Shown: positions 50,378-61,012 of the stretch, piece after piece
How the letters are laid out: every line of letters begins with the position of its first letter
How positions within the stretch are numbered: position 1 is the stretch's first letter
Origin: Microbacterium esteraromaticum
Lineage (GTDB): Bacteria; Actinomycetota; Actinomycetes; Actinomycetales; Microbacteriaceae
Length of the DNA: 64,000 bases
NCBI RefSeq assembly: GCF_028747645.1
Contig: NZ_CP118100.1
Span: 2,480,001-2,544,000, forward strand
Direction: 5' to 3'
Translations under genes and position numbers: made by a program
Notes under the pieces: generated by a model
What the model was told of the DNA's origin: nothing
Seen by the model: only the letters and a program-made list of their open reading frames with translations
Database searches by the model: none

Positions 50378-52975
50378 ATGCCTCAAACGAAACGCACGGT
50401 GAAGGGTGTGCTCGGCGGCCTGCTGGGCCTGGTCGGCCTCAGTGTCGTCGCCGGAGTGCTGGCCACGGCCGCTGTCACCCCCGCCATCGCCGTCGCCGGG
50501 GTCAGCGGCTCCCAGGCGCTGACCCTGTTCGACAATCTGCCGAGCTATCTGAAGCCGACGGCGCCGATGGCGCCGACGACGATCTACGGCAATGACCGCG
50601 ACGGCAAGCCGTTCGAGCTGGCGACCTTCTACGAGCAGAACCGCGTGCCGGTGACCTTCGATCAGGTCTCGCCGTTGCTCTACGACGCGGTGCTCTCGAG
50701 TGAGGACAAAAACTTCTACTCGCACGGCGGAGTCAACCTGCTGCAGACGGCGAAGGCCGCTGTCGAGAACCTCACCGGCAGCTCCACGCGCGGTGCCTCG
50801 ACGATCACGCAGCAGTACGTCAAGAACGCGCTCATCCAGCAGTGCGAACAGGGCGTACCCCCCAACGACCCCGAGTACGACACCAAGATGCAGCAGTGCT
50901 TCATCGACGCTGCGCAGACGAAGGGTGCTGCAGGCATCGAGCGCAAGTTGCAAGAGATGCGCTACGCGGTGCAGATCGAGAAGGACTACTCGAAGAATGA
51001 GATCCTGCTCGGCTACCTGAACGTGTCGAACTTCGGCGGAACGACCTACGGCGTCGAAGCCGCCGCGAACCGTTACTTCGGCACCACGGCTGCCAAGCTC
51101 AATCTGACGCAGGCCGCCACGCTCGCCGGAATGGTGCAGGAGCCCAACCTGCTTCGTATCGACCGCGGTAGCGCGGGCACCTGGACGGACAAGCAGGGCG
51201 TCGCACACAACACGACTGAGGACGGCTACGCGACGACCAAGGAGCGCCGCGACTACGTGCTCTTCGAGATGCATGAGAACGGTCAGATCACGCAAGAGGA
51301 GTACGACGCCGCTGTCGCCGCCCCGGTCGAGCCGAACATCCAGGAGACCACGCAGGGCTGCGGCGCCGCTGGCGACAACGCCTACTTCTGCCAGTACGCG
51401 AAGGCGGTCGTCGAGAACGACGAGGCGTTCGGCGCAACGCCCGAGGAGCGTCTGGAGAACATGCGCCGCGGCGGCATGAAGATCTACACCTCGCTCGACC
51501 TGCGGGTGCAGGCCCCTGCCGTGCAGGCCGTGCACGACCGCGTGCCCGCGGCGATGGATGGCATCAACGTCGGTGGCGCTGGCGTCTCGATCGAGGCGAG
51601 CACTGGCCGCATCCTGGCGATCGCCCAGAACACGCGGTTCAGTGAAGCAGCCGACGCCAGCCTGGCCAACGGCGAGTCGGCACAGGTGTTCGCCGCCGAC
51701 AGCGCGCACAACGGGTCATCGGGTGGTTTCGAGACCGGATCGACGTGGAAGCTCTTCACCCTGCTGGAGTGGCTCGAGCAGGGCCGCTCGGTCAACGAGG
51801 TGCTCGACGGACGGTCGCGTATCTTCGGCAACTTCCCACAGTGCGGTGGGACATACACCCAGGTCGAAGACGTCGGAAACTTCGGACAGGGACGAGGATC
51901 CGTCAGCACAGTCAGTCGCTTCACAGCTGTCTCGCTGAACACCGGATTCCTGGCGATGGCGCAGCAGCTCGATCTGTGTGACATCAACAAGATGGCCAAG
52001 CGCCTGGGCGTCCACTACGGCGATATGGGTGATGTCACTAAGGATGGAACCGCGCCCAATGATCCCTTCCCCACAGTTCTGGGATCGAAGTCAGTAGCGC
52101 CGATTCAGATGGCCGGCGCATACGCGACCGTCGCGAACAAGGGCAAGTTCTGCGAGCCCCGGGTGATCGACAAGGTGATCGGGCAGGACGGCGAGGAGAT
52201 CGCGCCGCCGAAGGCCTCGTGCACCCAGGTGATCTCTCCCGAGGTCGCCGCCACTGCCGCGTTCGCTCTGCGCGGCGTGATGGAGGGCGGCACCGGTGCA
52301 GGAGCGAACCCCTACGACGGCGTTCAGGTGATCGGTAAGACCGGTACCGCCGAGACCTCGCACACCATGCTTGTCGAGTCGAGCACGAACGTCACGACCG
52401 CTGTGTGGGTGGGAAACGTCACAGGACGCGAAGATCTGCGCCGCTTCTATGCCCACGGGACCCGCCTGGTCGACATCCGCTACCCGCTCGCCAAGGAGAT
52501 CCAGCGAGCAGCGAACGCCGTGTACGGCGGTGACCGCTTCCCCGCACCGGACGCCAACCTCACGCGCCGCGTCGTGAAGGATCTGCCCAGTGTCATCGGT
52601 CTGTCGGTTGACGAAGCAACGCAGACACTCGAGAAGGCAGGCTTCACCGTCCGCGTCGGTGACCCCGTCGACAGCACGGTTGAGAAGGGCCTCGTCGCCG
52701 AGCAGGATCCCGGTGCCGGTTCGGCGCCCGGCGGCACCACGGTCACGATCAGCCCCAGCTCGGGCACACCGCCCGAGTCGGCGATCCCGAACGTCGTCGG
52801 ATCGAAGTTCGGTCAGGCCAAGAAGGCGCTGGAGGATGCCGGCTTCTCGGTGAACGAGGACGGCTGCAACGGCGGAGCGACCGTGGTCGCACAGGATCCT
52901 GGTGCCGGGTCGAACGCGGCTCCTGGATCGACCATCACGCTCAGTTGTCTGAGCGAGGAGGAAGACGAGGAATGA
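50378..52975 (+). CDS. Bifunctional penicillin-binding protein with PASTA domains
   Basis: An 865-residue class A PBP for peptidoglycan synthesis at the membrane. One membrane helix at about 11-38. Glycosyltransferase (GT51) domain with catalytic Glu109 in SSEDKNFYSHGG and ASTITQQYVKN. Transpeptidase domain with Ser455-x-x-Lys in GSTWK, an SLN triad in AVSLNTGF, and KTGTAE near 653. Two PASTA domains at the C-terminus bind muropeptides. ATG 50378 begins the conserved region. It overlaps the phosphoesterase gene by ATGA. Confidence 0.95.
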   Translation: MPQTKRTVKGVLGGLLGLVGLSVVAGVLATAAVTPAIAVAGVSGSQALTLFDNLPSYLKPTAPMAPTTIYGNDRDGKPFELATFYEQNRVPVTFDQVSPLLYDAVLSSEDKNFYSHGGVNLLQTAKAAVENLTGSSTRGASTITQQYVKNALIQQCEQGVPPNDPEYDTKMQQCFIDAAQTKGAAGIERKLQEMRYAVQIEKDYSKNEILLGYLNVSNFGGTTYGVEAAANRYFGTTAAKLNLTQAATLAGMVQEPNLLRIDRGSAGTWTDKQGVAHNTTEDGYATTKERRDYVLFEMHENGQITQEEYDAAVAAPVEPNIQETTQGCGAAGDNAYFCQYAKAVVENDEAFGATPEERLENMRRGGMKIYTSLDLRVQAPAVQAVHDRVPAAMDGINVGGAGVSIEASTGRILAIAQNTRFSEAADASLANGESAQVFAADSAHNGSSGGFETGSTWKLFTLLEWLEQGRSVNEVLDGRSRIFGNFPQCGGTYTQVEDVGNFGQGRGSVSTVSRFTAVSLNTGFLAMAQQLDLCDINKMAKRLGVHYGDMGDVTKDGTAPNDPFPTVLGSKSVAPIQMAGAYATVANKGKFCEPRVIDKVIGQDGEEIAPPKASCTQVISPEVAATAAFALRGVMEGGTGAGANPYDGVQVIGKTGTAETSHTMLVESSTNVTTAVWVGNVTGREDLRRFYAHGTRLVDIRYPLAKEIQRAANAVYGGDRFPAPDANLTRRVVKDLPSVIGLSVDEATQTLEKAGFTVRVGDPVDSTVEKGLVAEQDPGAGSAPGGTTVTISPSSGTPPESAIPNVVGSKFGQAKKALEDAGFSVNEDGCNGGATVVAQDPGAGSNAAPGSTITLSCLSEEEDEE

Positions 52976-53910
52976 CCTCGCGTTTCACAGCGCATCCGGC
53001 CCTCACCGCGCTCGGCGCGGTGGGGGCCGTTGGCCTCGGTGCGGCGATCTGGGGCATCGGCATCGAACGGTATCTCTTCACCATCCGCACGGCGACCGCC
53101 CCGGCGCTAGCGCCCGGCAGTGCACCGATCCGCGTATTGCATGTGTCCGATGCGCACATGGCGCCGTGGCAGCACCGCAAGCAGGACTGGCTCGCCTCGC
53201 TGGTGGCGCTTGAGCCGGACCTCATCGTGAACACCGGCGACAACCTGGGCCACCAAGACGGTCTTGCGGGCATCCGACGCGCCTTCGCGCCCTTCGCCGG
53301 CATCCCCGGCGTGTTCGTGCACGGCTCGAACGATGTGCAGGCCCCCGCCCCGCGCAACCCGCTGAAGTACTTCACGGGACCGTCGAAGACGGCATCCGAG
53401 CCGAAGCTCCTCGACACCGCAGCTCTTGACGCGTTCTTCACTGACGACCTCGGCTGGCACGATCTGAACAACACGGCGATGCGCCAGGTCGTCGCGGGAA
53501 ACACCATCGACTTCTTCGGCGTCGACGACGCGCACCGCGAGTGGGACGAGCTCGATGTCATCCCCGGAGCGCTCGATTCGCTGGGCCCCGCCCCGGCGGG
53601 AGCATCGCGAATCGGAGTGACGCACGCGCCGTACCAGCGCGTGCTGAACAACTTCGTCGACCTCGCGGCGGATGCCCTCTTCGCGGGACACACGCACGGC
53701 GGGCAGGTCTGCCTGCCCGGCTACGGCACACTCGTCGCGAACTGCGATATCCCGCTGAAACAGGCCAAGGGGCTCAGCACCTGGTCGCACGACGGCCGCA
53801 GTGTTCCCCTGAATGTCAGCGCCGGTTGTGGCCACTCAATCTACGCACCGGTGCGATTCGCGTGCCGCCCCGAAGCGACGTTGCTGACGTTGACGGCACG
53901 CTCAGCATGA
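52972..53910 (+). CDS. Metallophosphoesterase (calcineurin-like)
   Basis: A 312-residue protein. A signal-anchor helix at about 8-28, then the dinuclear metal site: HVSDAHM, NTGDNLGH, GSNDV and FAGHTHGGQVC. Members of this group act on the outer face of the membrane on phospholipid-linked substrates. It is coupled to the PBP gene, which suggests a wall or lipid-carrier job; the substrate is unknown. Confidence 0.9.
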   Translation: MTSRFTAHPALTALGAVGAVGLGAAIWGIGIERYLFTIRTATAPALAPGSAPIRVLHVSDAHMAPWQHRKQDWLASLVALEPDLIVNTGDNLGHQDGLAGIRRAFAPFAGIPGVFVHGSNDVQAPAPRNPLKYFTGPSKTASEPKLLDTAALDAFFTDDLGWHDLNNTAMRQVVAGNTIDFFGVDDAHREWDELDVIPGALDSLGPAPAGASRIGVTHAPYQRVLNNFVDLAADALFAGHTHGGQVCLPGYGTLVANCDIPLKQAKGLSTWSHDGRSVPLNVSAGCGHSIYAPVRFACRPEATLLTLTARSA

Positions 53911-53985
53911 CAGGCGGGCGCGCCCGGGGACTCACCCGATTCGGCACTCGCGCGCTCGGCATGTAGACTTGAACGGTTGCAATCA

Positions 53986-54059
<74 letters not shown>

Positions 54060-54161
54060 CAGCACACGAAGAGGGACTCGCCTGGAGCGAGTCCCTTTTC
54101 GTATATCCCGCTGGCTGTGTCATCGATTGCTCCCAGCCCGTTCTCCTACACTGGAGTCATC

Positions 54162-54935
54162 ATGAACACCCTTCGCCTGGTCGCGTTCGACCTCGACGAC
54201 ACGCTCGCTCCGTCCAAGGGCCAGATCGACGACCGGATCGCAGACCTGCTGCGCTCCCTGTTGCAGCGGGTCGAGGTCGCCATCATCTCGGGTGGCAACG
54301 AGGACCAGTTCCGCTCCCAGGTAATCGCACGACTCGACGACCTCGACGCCGCCGCGCACCAGCGACTGCACCTTCTGCCGACGTGCGGGACCCGCTACCT
54401 GCGACACGACGGCACCGCATACACCGCCGTGTACGCGCACGACCTTTCCGAGGCCGAGAAGACCTCGGCACTCACGGCGCTGCGCGAAGAGGCCGAACGT
54501 CTCGGTCTCTGGGAAGCGACGCCCTGGGGTGAGATCCTCGAAGACCGCGGATCGCAGATCACGTTCTCGGCGCTCGGCCAGCAGGCTCCGCGCGATGCGA
54601 AGCACACCTGGGATCCCGCGGGCACGAAGCGCGCCGCCCTGCGGGATGCCGTCGCACCGCGACTGCCCGGCCTCGAAGTGCGCTCAGGCGGCTCGACGTC
54701 GATCGACATCACCCGGGCGGGCATCGACAAGGCCTACGGCATGCAGAAGCTCGCCGAGCTCACCGGCATCGCGCTGACCGACATGCTCTTCTACGGTGAC
54801 CGCTTGGACAAGGGCGGCAACGACTACCCCGTACTGGCGCTCGGTGTGCGCTCCATCGCCGTGGACGGTTGGGAGCACACCGCCGACGAGCTCGACGCAC
54901 TGCTGCAGACGCTCCCCGTTCCCGCCGTGCGGTGA
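54162..54935 (+). CDS. HAD-IIB family phosphatase, phosphomannomutase-like
   Basis: A 257-residue enzyme. Motif I is FDLDDTLAPSK with nucleophile Asp and acid Asp two residues on; motif II is AIISGGNEDQF; the later motifs are GIDKAYGMQKL and FYGDRLDKGGNDYP. The C2-type cap and end sequence resemble the eukaryotic-type phosphomannomutase branch of the HAD family. The substrate is not certain. ATG 54162 was preferred over the open frame upstream. Confidence 0.85.
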   Translation: MNTLRLVAFDLDDTLAPSKGQIDDRIADLLRSLLQRVEVAIISGGNEDQFRSQVIARLDDLDAAAHQRLHLLPTCGTRYLRHDGTAYTAVYAHDLSEAEKTSALTALREEAERLGLWEATPWGEILEDRGSQITFSALGQQAPRDAKHTWDPAGTKRAALRDAVAPRLPGLEVRSGGSTSIDITRAGIDKAYGMQKLAELTGIALTDMLFYGDRLDKGGNDYPVLALGVRSIAVDGWEHTADELDALLQTLPVPAVR

Positions 54936-54995
54936 CGAGCATCCGCCGCTGCGTGACGGCGCCTCTCGCACCGCGCAGGAGAACAGGCTGAAACA

Positions 54996-55034
54996 CGAGA
55001 ACAGGACGGATCTGCAGCATCCGCCCTGTTCTCG
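54996..55034. terminator. Bidirectional hairpin between HAD and lldD genes
   Basis: Arms CGAGAACAGGACGGAT and ATCCGCCCTGTTCTCG (one mismatch). The half-motif GAGAACAGG is repeated on both flanks. Confidence 0.75.
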
Positions 55035-55097
55035 GTATTCGTCCTGTTCTCGGTGACCACTCACGACGCGCGCGGCGCAACCTCCACGCGCGCGGGG

Positions 55098-56357
55098 TCA
55101 GCGCGCCAGCGCCCCCGCGGCGTCCGCGGCCACCGGCACGAGACGTGCCAGCTGCGTGACGTGCTTGGGTTCGAGCTCTGCGAGCGTCGACACCCCCAGC
55201 AGGCGCATCGTGCGCTCGATCTCGGTGCGCAGGATCTCGATCGTGCGATCAACACCCTGACGTCCGCCGGCCATCAGTCCGTACAGGTACGCACGTCCGA
55301 TGAGTGTGAAGTCCGCACCCAGCGCGACGGATGCCACGATGTCAGCGCCGTTCATGATGCCCGTGTCGACCATGACGGTGAAGTCATCGCCGACCGCCTT
55401 GCGCACGTGCGGCAGCAGACGGAAGGGAATCGGCGCGCGGTCGAGCTGACGGCCGCCATGGTTCGACAGCACGATGCCGTCGACGCCCGCATCGCGCAAC
55501 CGCACGGAGTCCTCGACGTTCTGCACGCCCTTGATCACGATCTTGCCGGGCCACAGGTCGCGGATCACGGCCAGATCGTCGTAGCTGATAGTCGGGTCCA
55601 TGGCGGCATCGAGCAGCTCGCCAACCGTGCCGCCGGTAGTGCTCAGCGACGCAAACTCGAGCTTGGGCGTGGTCAGAAAGTCGAACCACCACCAGGGGCG
55701 CGGGATGGCGTTGATGATCGTGCCGAGCGTGAGCTGCGGGGGGATGCTGAAACCGTTGCGCTTGTCACGCAACCGGGCACCGGCCACCGGGGTGTCAACG
55801 GTGAACTGCAGCGTGTCGAAGCCGGCCGCCGCGGCGCGACGCGTGAGCTCGTACGAGATCTCACGGTCGCGCATGACGTACAGCTGGAACCAGTTGCGCC
55901 CCTCGGGGTTGGCAGCCTTGACGCCCTCGATCGAGGTGGTGCCCAGTGTCGACAGCGTGAACGGAATACCCGCCGCGGCGGCGGCACCGGCCCCGGCCGT
56001 CTCACCCTCCGTCTGCATCAGACGGGTGAATCCGGTCGGCGCGATACCGAACGGCAGCGCCGAAGGACCGCCAAGGATCTCGACCGACGTGTCGACAGTC
56101 GGCGCGGGCTTGAGGATGCCGGGGTGGAACTCGACGTCCTCGAAGGCCTGACGCGCCCGAGACAGCGACAGCTCACCCTCTGCAGCGCCGTCGGTGTAGT
56201 CGAAGGCGGCCTTCGGCGTGCGCCGCTTGGCGATGTCGCGCAGGTCGTAGATCGTGAGCGCGGAGTCGAGCCTGCGCTTCTTGCCGTTGAGCTCGGGCTT
56301 CTTGAACTTCATCAGCTCGAGAAGCTCAACGGGGTTCGGCACCTGGCGCGTGACCAT
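55098..56357 (-). CDS. lldD: FMN-dependent L-lactate dehydrogenase
   Basis: A 419-residue alpha-hydroxyacid oxidase that turns L-lactate into pyruvate and passes electrons to the respiratory chain. FMN-binding and active-site motifs: the catalytic His region [10 protein letters not shown], and [21 protein letters not shown] 56357 has AAAGGAG on the minus strand. The GntR-type gene 25 bases upstream and two operator-like palindromes suggest lactate-responsive control. Confidence 0.92.
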   Translation of the reverse strand: MVTRQVPNPVELLELMKFKKPELNGKKRRLDSALTIYDLRDIAKRRTPKAAFDYTDGAAEGELSLSRARQAFEDVEFHPGILKPAPTVDTSVEILGGPSALPFGIAPTGFTRLMQTEGETAGAGAAAAAGIPFTLSTLGTTSIEGVKAANPEGRNWFQLYVMRDREISYELTRRAAAAGFDTLQFTVDTPVAGARLRDKRNGFSIPPQLTLGTIINAIPRPWWWFDFLTTPKLEFASLSTTGGTVGELLDAAMDPTISYDDLAVIRDLWPGKIVIKGVQNVEDSVRLRDAGVDGIVLSNHGGRQLDRAPIPFRLLPHVRKAVGDDFTVMVDTGIMNGADIVASVALGADFTLIGRAYLYGLMAGGRQGVDRTIEILRTEIERTMRLLGVSTLAELEPKHVTQLARLVPVAADAAGALAR

Positions 56358-56382
56358 GGGCGCTCCTTTCCGGGTGGGGATG

Positions 56383-57123
56383 TCAGTCGTTCTCAGTCAG
56401 AACGGGACGATTGTCGGGCACGAGGCCGGCCGCGGTGTAGTAGCCGGTGATGTGGTCGCGAACGCGCGCGCGGGCAGCATCCGCCTCGCCTGCCTCGATG
56501 GCGACGACGATCTCACGATGCTCTCGGCGCAGATGCGCGACCATCGTGCTCCAGTCCTCGATGCGCGCCGAGCCTTCGAGCACGTACGACTCGATCGAGG
56601 TGCGCAGGCCGGCCATCATCGCCGTGATCACCGTGTTGCCCGAGGCCTCGGCCAGCGCGTAATGCAGCTGGGCATCAAGGGCGAGGAACTCCGGCGCCGA
56701 GAGGTGCTCGTCGTCCATCGCGTCGAGAAGCGCGTGGGCGGCCTCCAGTGCACGTTCAGGGGCCGTTGCGAGCGCCGAGACAACGGCATCCTCCAGCACG
56801 AGGCGGGTCTGCACGACATCGGCCAGGGGAAAGCCCTGCGCGGCCACTTGCAACCGCAGCAGCGCGGACATCCCCCCGGAAGGCGTGGCGATCACGATCG
56901 CCCCCGCCTGGGGCCCGGACCCGGTCGCGGTGCGGATGAGCCCCATCACCTCAAGGACACGGAGCGCCTCGCGCACGCTGGAACGCCCCACACCGAGATC
57001 GGCGGCGAGGTCGCGCTCCGAGGGCAATCGGTCGCCCGGACCGAGCACGCCCACGAGCAGATCGCTCTCGATGCGCTCGAGCACGGTGCGCCAAGCGCGC
57101 TGGGTGGCGGGGGTCTCCGGCAT
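56383..57123 (-). CDS. GntR/FadR-family transcriptional regulator
   Basis: A 246-residue protein. Winged helix-turn-helix [20 protein letters not shown] then [12 protein letters not shown]-terminal FCD domain with metal-binding histidines ([14 protein letters not shown]). First gene of an operon with lldD, so it is very likely the lactate regulator (LldR-like). Its binding sites are the palindromes at 57133-57171. Confidence 0.9.
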   Translation of the reverse strand: MPETPATQRAWRTVLERIESDLLVGVLGPGDRLPSERDLAADLGVGRSSVREALRVLEVMGLIRTATGSGPQAGAIVIATPSGGMSALLRLQVAAQGFPLADVVQTRLVLEDAVVSALATAPERALEAAHALLDAMDDEHLSAPEFLALDAQLHYALAEASGNTVITAMMAGLRTSIESYVLEGSARIEDWSTMVAHLRREHREIVVAIEAGEADAARARVRDHITGYYTAAGLVPDNRPVLTEND

Positions 57124-57132
57124 CCGTCCTCC

Positions 57133-57147
57133 TGTGGTCTGACCACA
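57133..57147. promoter_or_regulatory. GntR/FadR operator 1
   Basis: Perfect palindrome TGTGGTC-T-GACCACA, matching the TGGT-n-ACCA pattern of FadR-group sites, 10 bases before the regulator start codon. Confidence 0.8.
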
Positions 57148-57158
57148 GCGTAACCGGT

Positions 57159-57171
57159 GTGGTCAGACCAC
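57159..57171. promoter_or_regulatory. GntR/FadR operator 2
   Basis: Palindrome GTGGTCAGACCAC, 26 bases from operator 1 between centres. Two sites would allow cooperative repression. Confidence 0.8.
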
Positions 57172-57241
57172 GCAACACGCCACGGTCTCCCCCGCGCGCT
57201 CCCGCGCACTCCCGCGCGCTCCCGCGCGCCAACACCCCACC

Positions 57242-57301
57242 ACGAGGGGTCAGAAAATGTCGGGTCGACGGGCGCGGACACGACGAATACTGACCCCTCG
57301 T
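57242..57301. repeat. Inverted repeat in the tdk-gntR spacer
   Basis: Arms ACGAGGGGTCAG (57242-57253) and CTGACCCCTCGT (57290-57301), 36 bases apart. The flanks 57190-57230 and 57320-57415 are GC-rich simple repeats (CGCGCGCTCC; GAGGCGCGAG) with no gene. Confidence 0.7.
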
Positions 57302-57423
57302 CGGGCGGATGCGTGCGCGAAGGGCGCGGGGCGCGAGGCCCACGCGAGGTGCGAGGTGCGAGGCGCGAGGCGCGAAGCCCACGCGAGGTGCGAGGCGAGA
57401 GGGCTACGCGACGTGCGGCTGGG

Positions 57424-58053
57424 TCAGCCGAGGATGCCGCCGGACTCCTCCAGGTAGCAGTTGCCGCACAGCGATTCGTACGTCACCGCGACGCCGTCGA
57501 TGGCCACCTGGTCGCCGTCGAAAACAAAGCGCCCACCGGCGCGACGCCCGTTGAAGACGGCCTTGCGTCCGCAACGGCAGATCGTCTTGAGCTCCTCCAG
57601 CGCGTGCGCGATCGCCAGCAGGCGCGCCGATCCCGGGAAGGCGTGAGTACGGAAGTCGTTTCGAATGCCATATGCCATCACCGGAATACCATCGAGCACC
57701 GCGATGCGGAACAGGTCATCCACCTGCTCCGCCGAGAGGAACTGCGCCTCGTCGATCAGCAGGCATGCGACATCTTCGGGGTCCGAGGGCAGCAGCTCAT
57801 CAGCCACCTCATTGCGCACCCGCTCGCGCTCCGCGTAGAACAGCGCCCGGGCATCCGCGCCCTCACCGATCAGGAAGTCGACCTCACGCGTGACGCCCAA
57901 CCGACTCTCGATCTGCGAGGCACCCTTGGTGTCGATCTCGGGTTTTGCCAGCAGCACGCGCTGCCCGCGTTCCTCGTAGTTGTACGCGGCCTGCAGGAGG
58001 GCCGTCGACTTGCCGGAGTTCATCGCGCCGTAGCGGAAGTACAGCTTCGCCAC
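57424..58053 (-). CDS. tdk: Thymidine kinase
   Basis: A 209-residue type II thymidine kinase that phosphorylates thymidine for salvage. Walker A GAMNSGKST, Walker B LLIDEAQFL, the lasso and zinc site CRCG ... CGNC, and the thymidine-binding VTYESLCGNC segment. Start at GTG 58053. Confidence 0.95.
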   Translation of the reverse strand: MAKLYFRYGAMNSGKSTALLQAAYNYEERGQRVLLAKPEIDTKGASQIESRLGVTREVDFLIGEGADARALFYAERERVRNEVADELLPSDPEDVACLLIDEAQFLSAEQVDDLFRIAVLDGIPVMAYGIRNDFRTHAFPGSARLLAIAHALEELKTICRCGRKAVFNGRRAGGRFVFDGDQVAIDGVAVTYESLCGNCYLEESGGILG

Positions 58054-58063
58054 GGTCGGCTAC

Positions 58064-59536
58064 TCAGGCCGTGAGCGAGAGCGTGGATGCGGTGGCATCC
58101 ATCGACTTCTCGGCGGCGGCCGCGTCGTCGTTGAGCGTCTCGCCGACCGTCGGGATCAGCTCGCGCAGCGTCGGCTCCCAGCCGGCGTACTGCTCGGGGA
58201 AGCACCGCTTCAGCAGGCCGAGCATGATCGGTACCGCCGTCGATGCACCCGGCGAGGCACCGAGCAGACCGGCGATCGTGCCGTCTTCGGCGGCGACGAC
58301 CTCAGTGCCGAACTGCAGAATGCCGCCCTTCTCGGGGTCCTTCTTCATGACCTGGGCGCGCTGGCCGGCCTGGATCAGCGTCCAGTCGCCGTCCTGCGCC
58401 GTCGGCATGAACGTGCGCAGGCTGTCGACCTTCTTGCGGTGGTTCTTCATCAGTTCGCCGACCAGGTACGTGATCAGATCGGGGTTCGCGAACGCAACAC
58501 GCAGCATCGGCCAGAGGTTGTGCGGCCGCACCTGCGAGACGATGTCGAACATCGACCCCTGCTTGAGGAACTTCGGGCTGAACGTCGCGAACGGACCGAA
58601 CATCAGCGACGCCTCGCCGTCGACGACACGCGTGTCGAGGTGCGGCACCGACATCGGCGGTGCGCCGACGGATGCCTGCGAGTACACCTTCGCCTGGTGC
58701 TGGGCGACGATCTTCGGGTCGGACGTCTTCAGGAACTGACCGCCGATCGGGAAGACACCGTAGCCCTTGATCTCGGGGATGCCCGAACGCTGCAGCAGCT
58801 TGAGGGCCCAACCGCCCGCCCCGACGAACACGAAGCGCGCCTTGACCTGGCCGGGCGTGCGACCGATCACGTGCCGGTACTTGACCAGCCACGTGCCGTC
58901 GGACTGGCGCTTGAGGCTGCGGACCTCGTGGTCGGTGCGCACCTGAACGCCGGCGTCAGAGAGGTGATCGAAGAGCTGGTGCGTGAGTGCACCGAAGTCG
59001 ACGTCGGTGCCCGAGGGCACGCGCGTGGCGGCGAAGGGCTCACCCTTGCGGCGCTTCTGCATCAGCAGCGGCGCCCACGAGTTGATGACCCGGGAGTCCT
59101 CGCTGTACTCGATGCCGGCGAACAGCGGCTGCTCCTTGAGCACCTCGTAGCGCGCCTTCAGGAACGCAACATCCTTCTCACCGCGCACGAACGTCATGTG
59201 CGGGGTCGAGTTGATGAACGTCGACGGCCCATCGAGCACGCCGCGGTCGACGAGAGTCGACCAGAACTGCCGGCTCTGCTGGAACTGCTCGTTGATCGAG
59301 ATCGCCTTGGCGGGGTCGAGCGAGCCGTCCTTACCCTGGGGCATGTAGTTCAGCTCGCACAGTGCCGCGTGTCCGGTACCGGCGTTGTTCCAGGGGTTGG
59401 AGCTCTCCTGCCCGACGTCGCTGAGTCGCTCGTAGGCGACGATCTTCCAGTCCGGCTGCAGTTCGCGCAGCAGGGTACCCAGTGTGGCGGACATGATGCC
59501 CCCACCGATCAGAACGACATCGACGGTTTCGGTCAC
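58064..59536 (-). CDS. mqo: Malate:quinone oxidoreductase
   Basis: A 490-residue FAD enzyme that oxidises malate to oxaloacetate and feeds the quinone pool, replacing NAD malate dehydrogenase in many actinobacteria. Dinucleotide-binding start VVLIGGGIMSATLG, NNAGTGHAALCELNY and GQFLKTSD-type segments of the family. Start at GTG 59536. Peripheral membrane enzyme; length normal. Confidence 0.95.
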   Translation of the reverse strand: MTETVDVVLIGGGIMSATLGTLLRELQPDWKIVAYERLSDVGQESSNPWNNAGTGHAALCELNYMPQGKDGSLDPAKAISINEQFQQSRQFWSTLVDRGVLDGPSTFINSTPHMTFVRGEKDVAFLKARYEVLKEQPLFAGIEYSEDSRVINSWAPLLMQKRRKGEPFAATRVPSGTDVDFGALTHQLFDHLSDAGVQVRTDHEVRSLKRQSDGTWLVKYRHVIGRTPGQVKARFVFVGAGGWALKLLQRSGIPEIKGYGVFPIGGQFLKTSDPKIVAQHQAKVYSQASVGAPPMSVPHLDTRVVDGEASLMFGPFATFSPKFLKQGSMFDIVSQVRPHNLWPMLRVAFANPDLITYLVGELMKNHRKKVDSLRTFMPTAQDGDWTLIQAGQRAQVMKKDPEKGGILQFGTEVVAAEDGTIAGLLGASPGASTAVPIMLGLLKRCFPEQYAGWEPTLRELIPTVGETLNDDAAAAEKSMDATASTLSLTA

Positions 59537-59585
59537 CCGACCAGTCTAGCCGTCAGCATCCACCCTCATTTCGCCGCCCCACTCC

Positions 59586-59652
59586 CCCGTCTATTCGTCA
59601 CAAACCCGCGCTATTCGGGCCGAATAGCGCGGGTTCGTGACAGATAGACGGG
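59586..59652. repeat. Long inverted repeat between asd and mqo
   Basis: Arms of 32 bp with three mismatches (left from CCCGTCTATTCGTCAC, right ending AGATAGACGGG), loop GGC. It lies between genes on the same strand and could terminate asd transcription. Confidence 0.8.
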
Positions 59653-59666
59653 AGGGGGCGCGTGCG

Positions 59667-60779
<1,113 letters not shown>

Positions 60780-60899
60780 TCAGCTCCAGGGTGCGGATGC
60801 TGCGCCTGGCGCCGATGTCAGGGTTGCGGTGAGTCTACCTCGTCGCCTCTGCGGCCGACCCGCGCGTGACGCCCGCGCTCCCGCGCGGGGCGGCTTCAT

Positions 60900-60966
60900 T
60901 GAGAAACCACCTCCCGTTCGAGAAACCGCCTGCGGCGTGGTTTCTCGAACGGGAGGTGGTTTCTCA
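60900..60966. repeat. Perfect 28-bp inverted repeat between lysC and asd
   Basis: Arms at 60900-60927 and 60939-60966 are exact complements, beginning TGAGAAACCACCTCCCG; GAGAAACC occurs twice in each arm. Loop of 11 bases. Could be a terminator or attenuator between lysC and asd. The remaining spacer (60741-61012) holds no gene. Confidence 0.85.
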
Positions 60967-61012
60967 GCGGGAGTGGGCGCGAAGAGCGGATGCTGGAGGG
61001 CTGGGGCCTCGG

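Noticed and set aside
55053..56450. A 465-codon rightward frame opposite lldD
   Set aside because: The lldD frame has FMN and active-site motifs; the opposite frame is unlike any protein.
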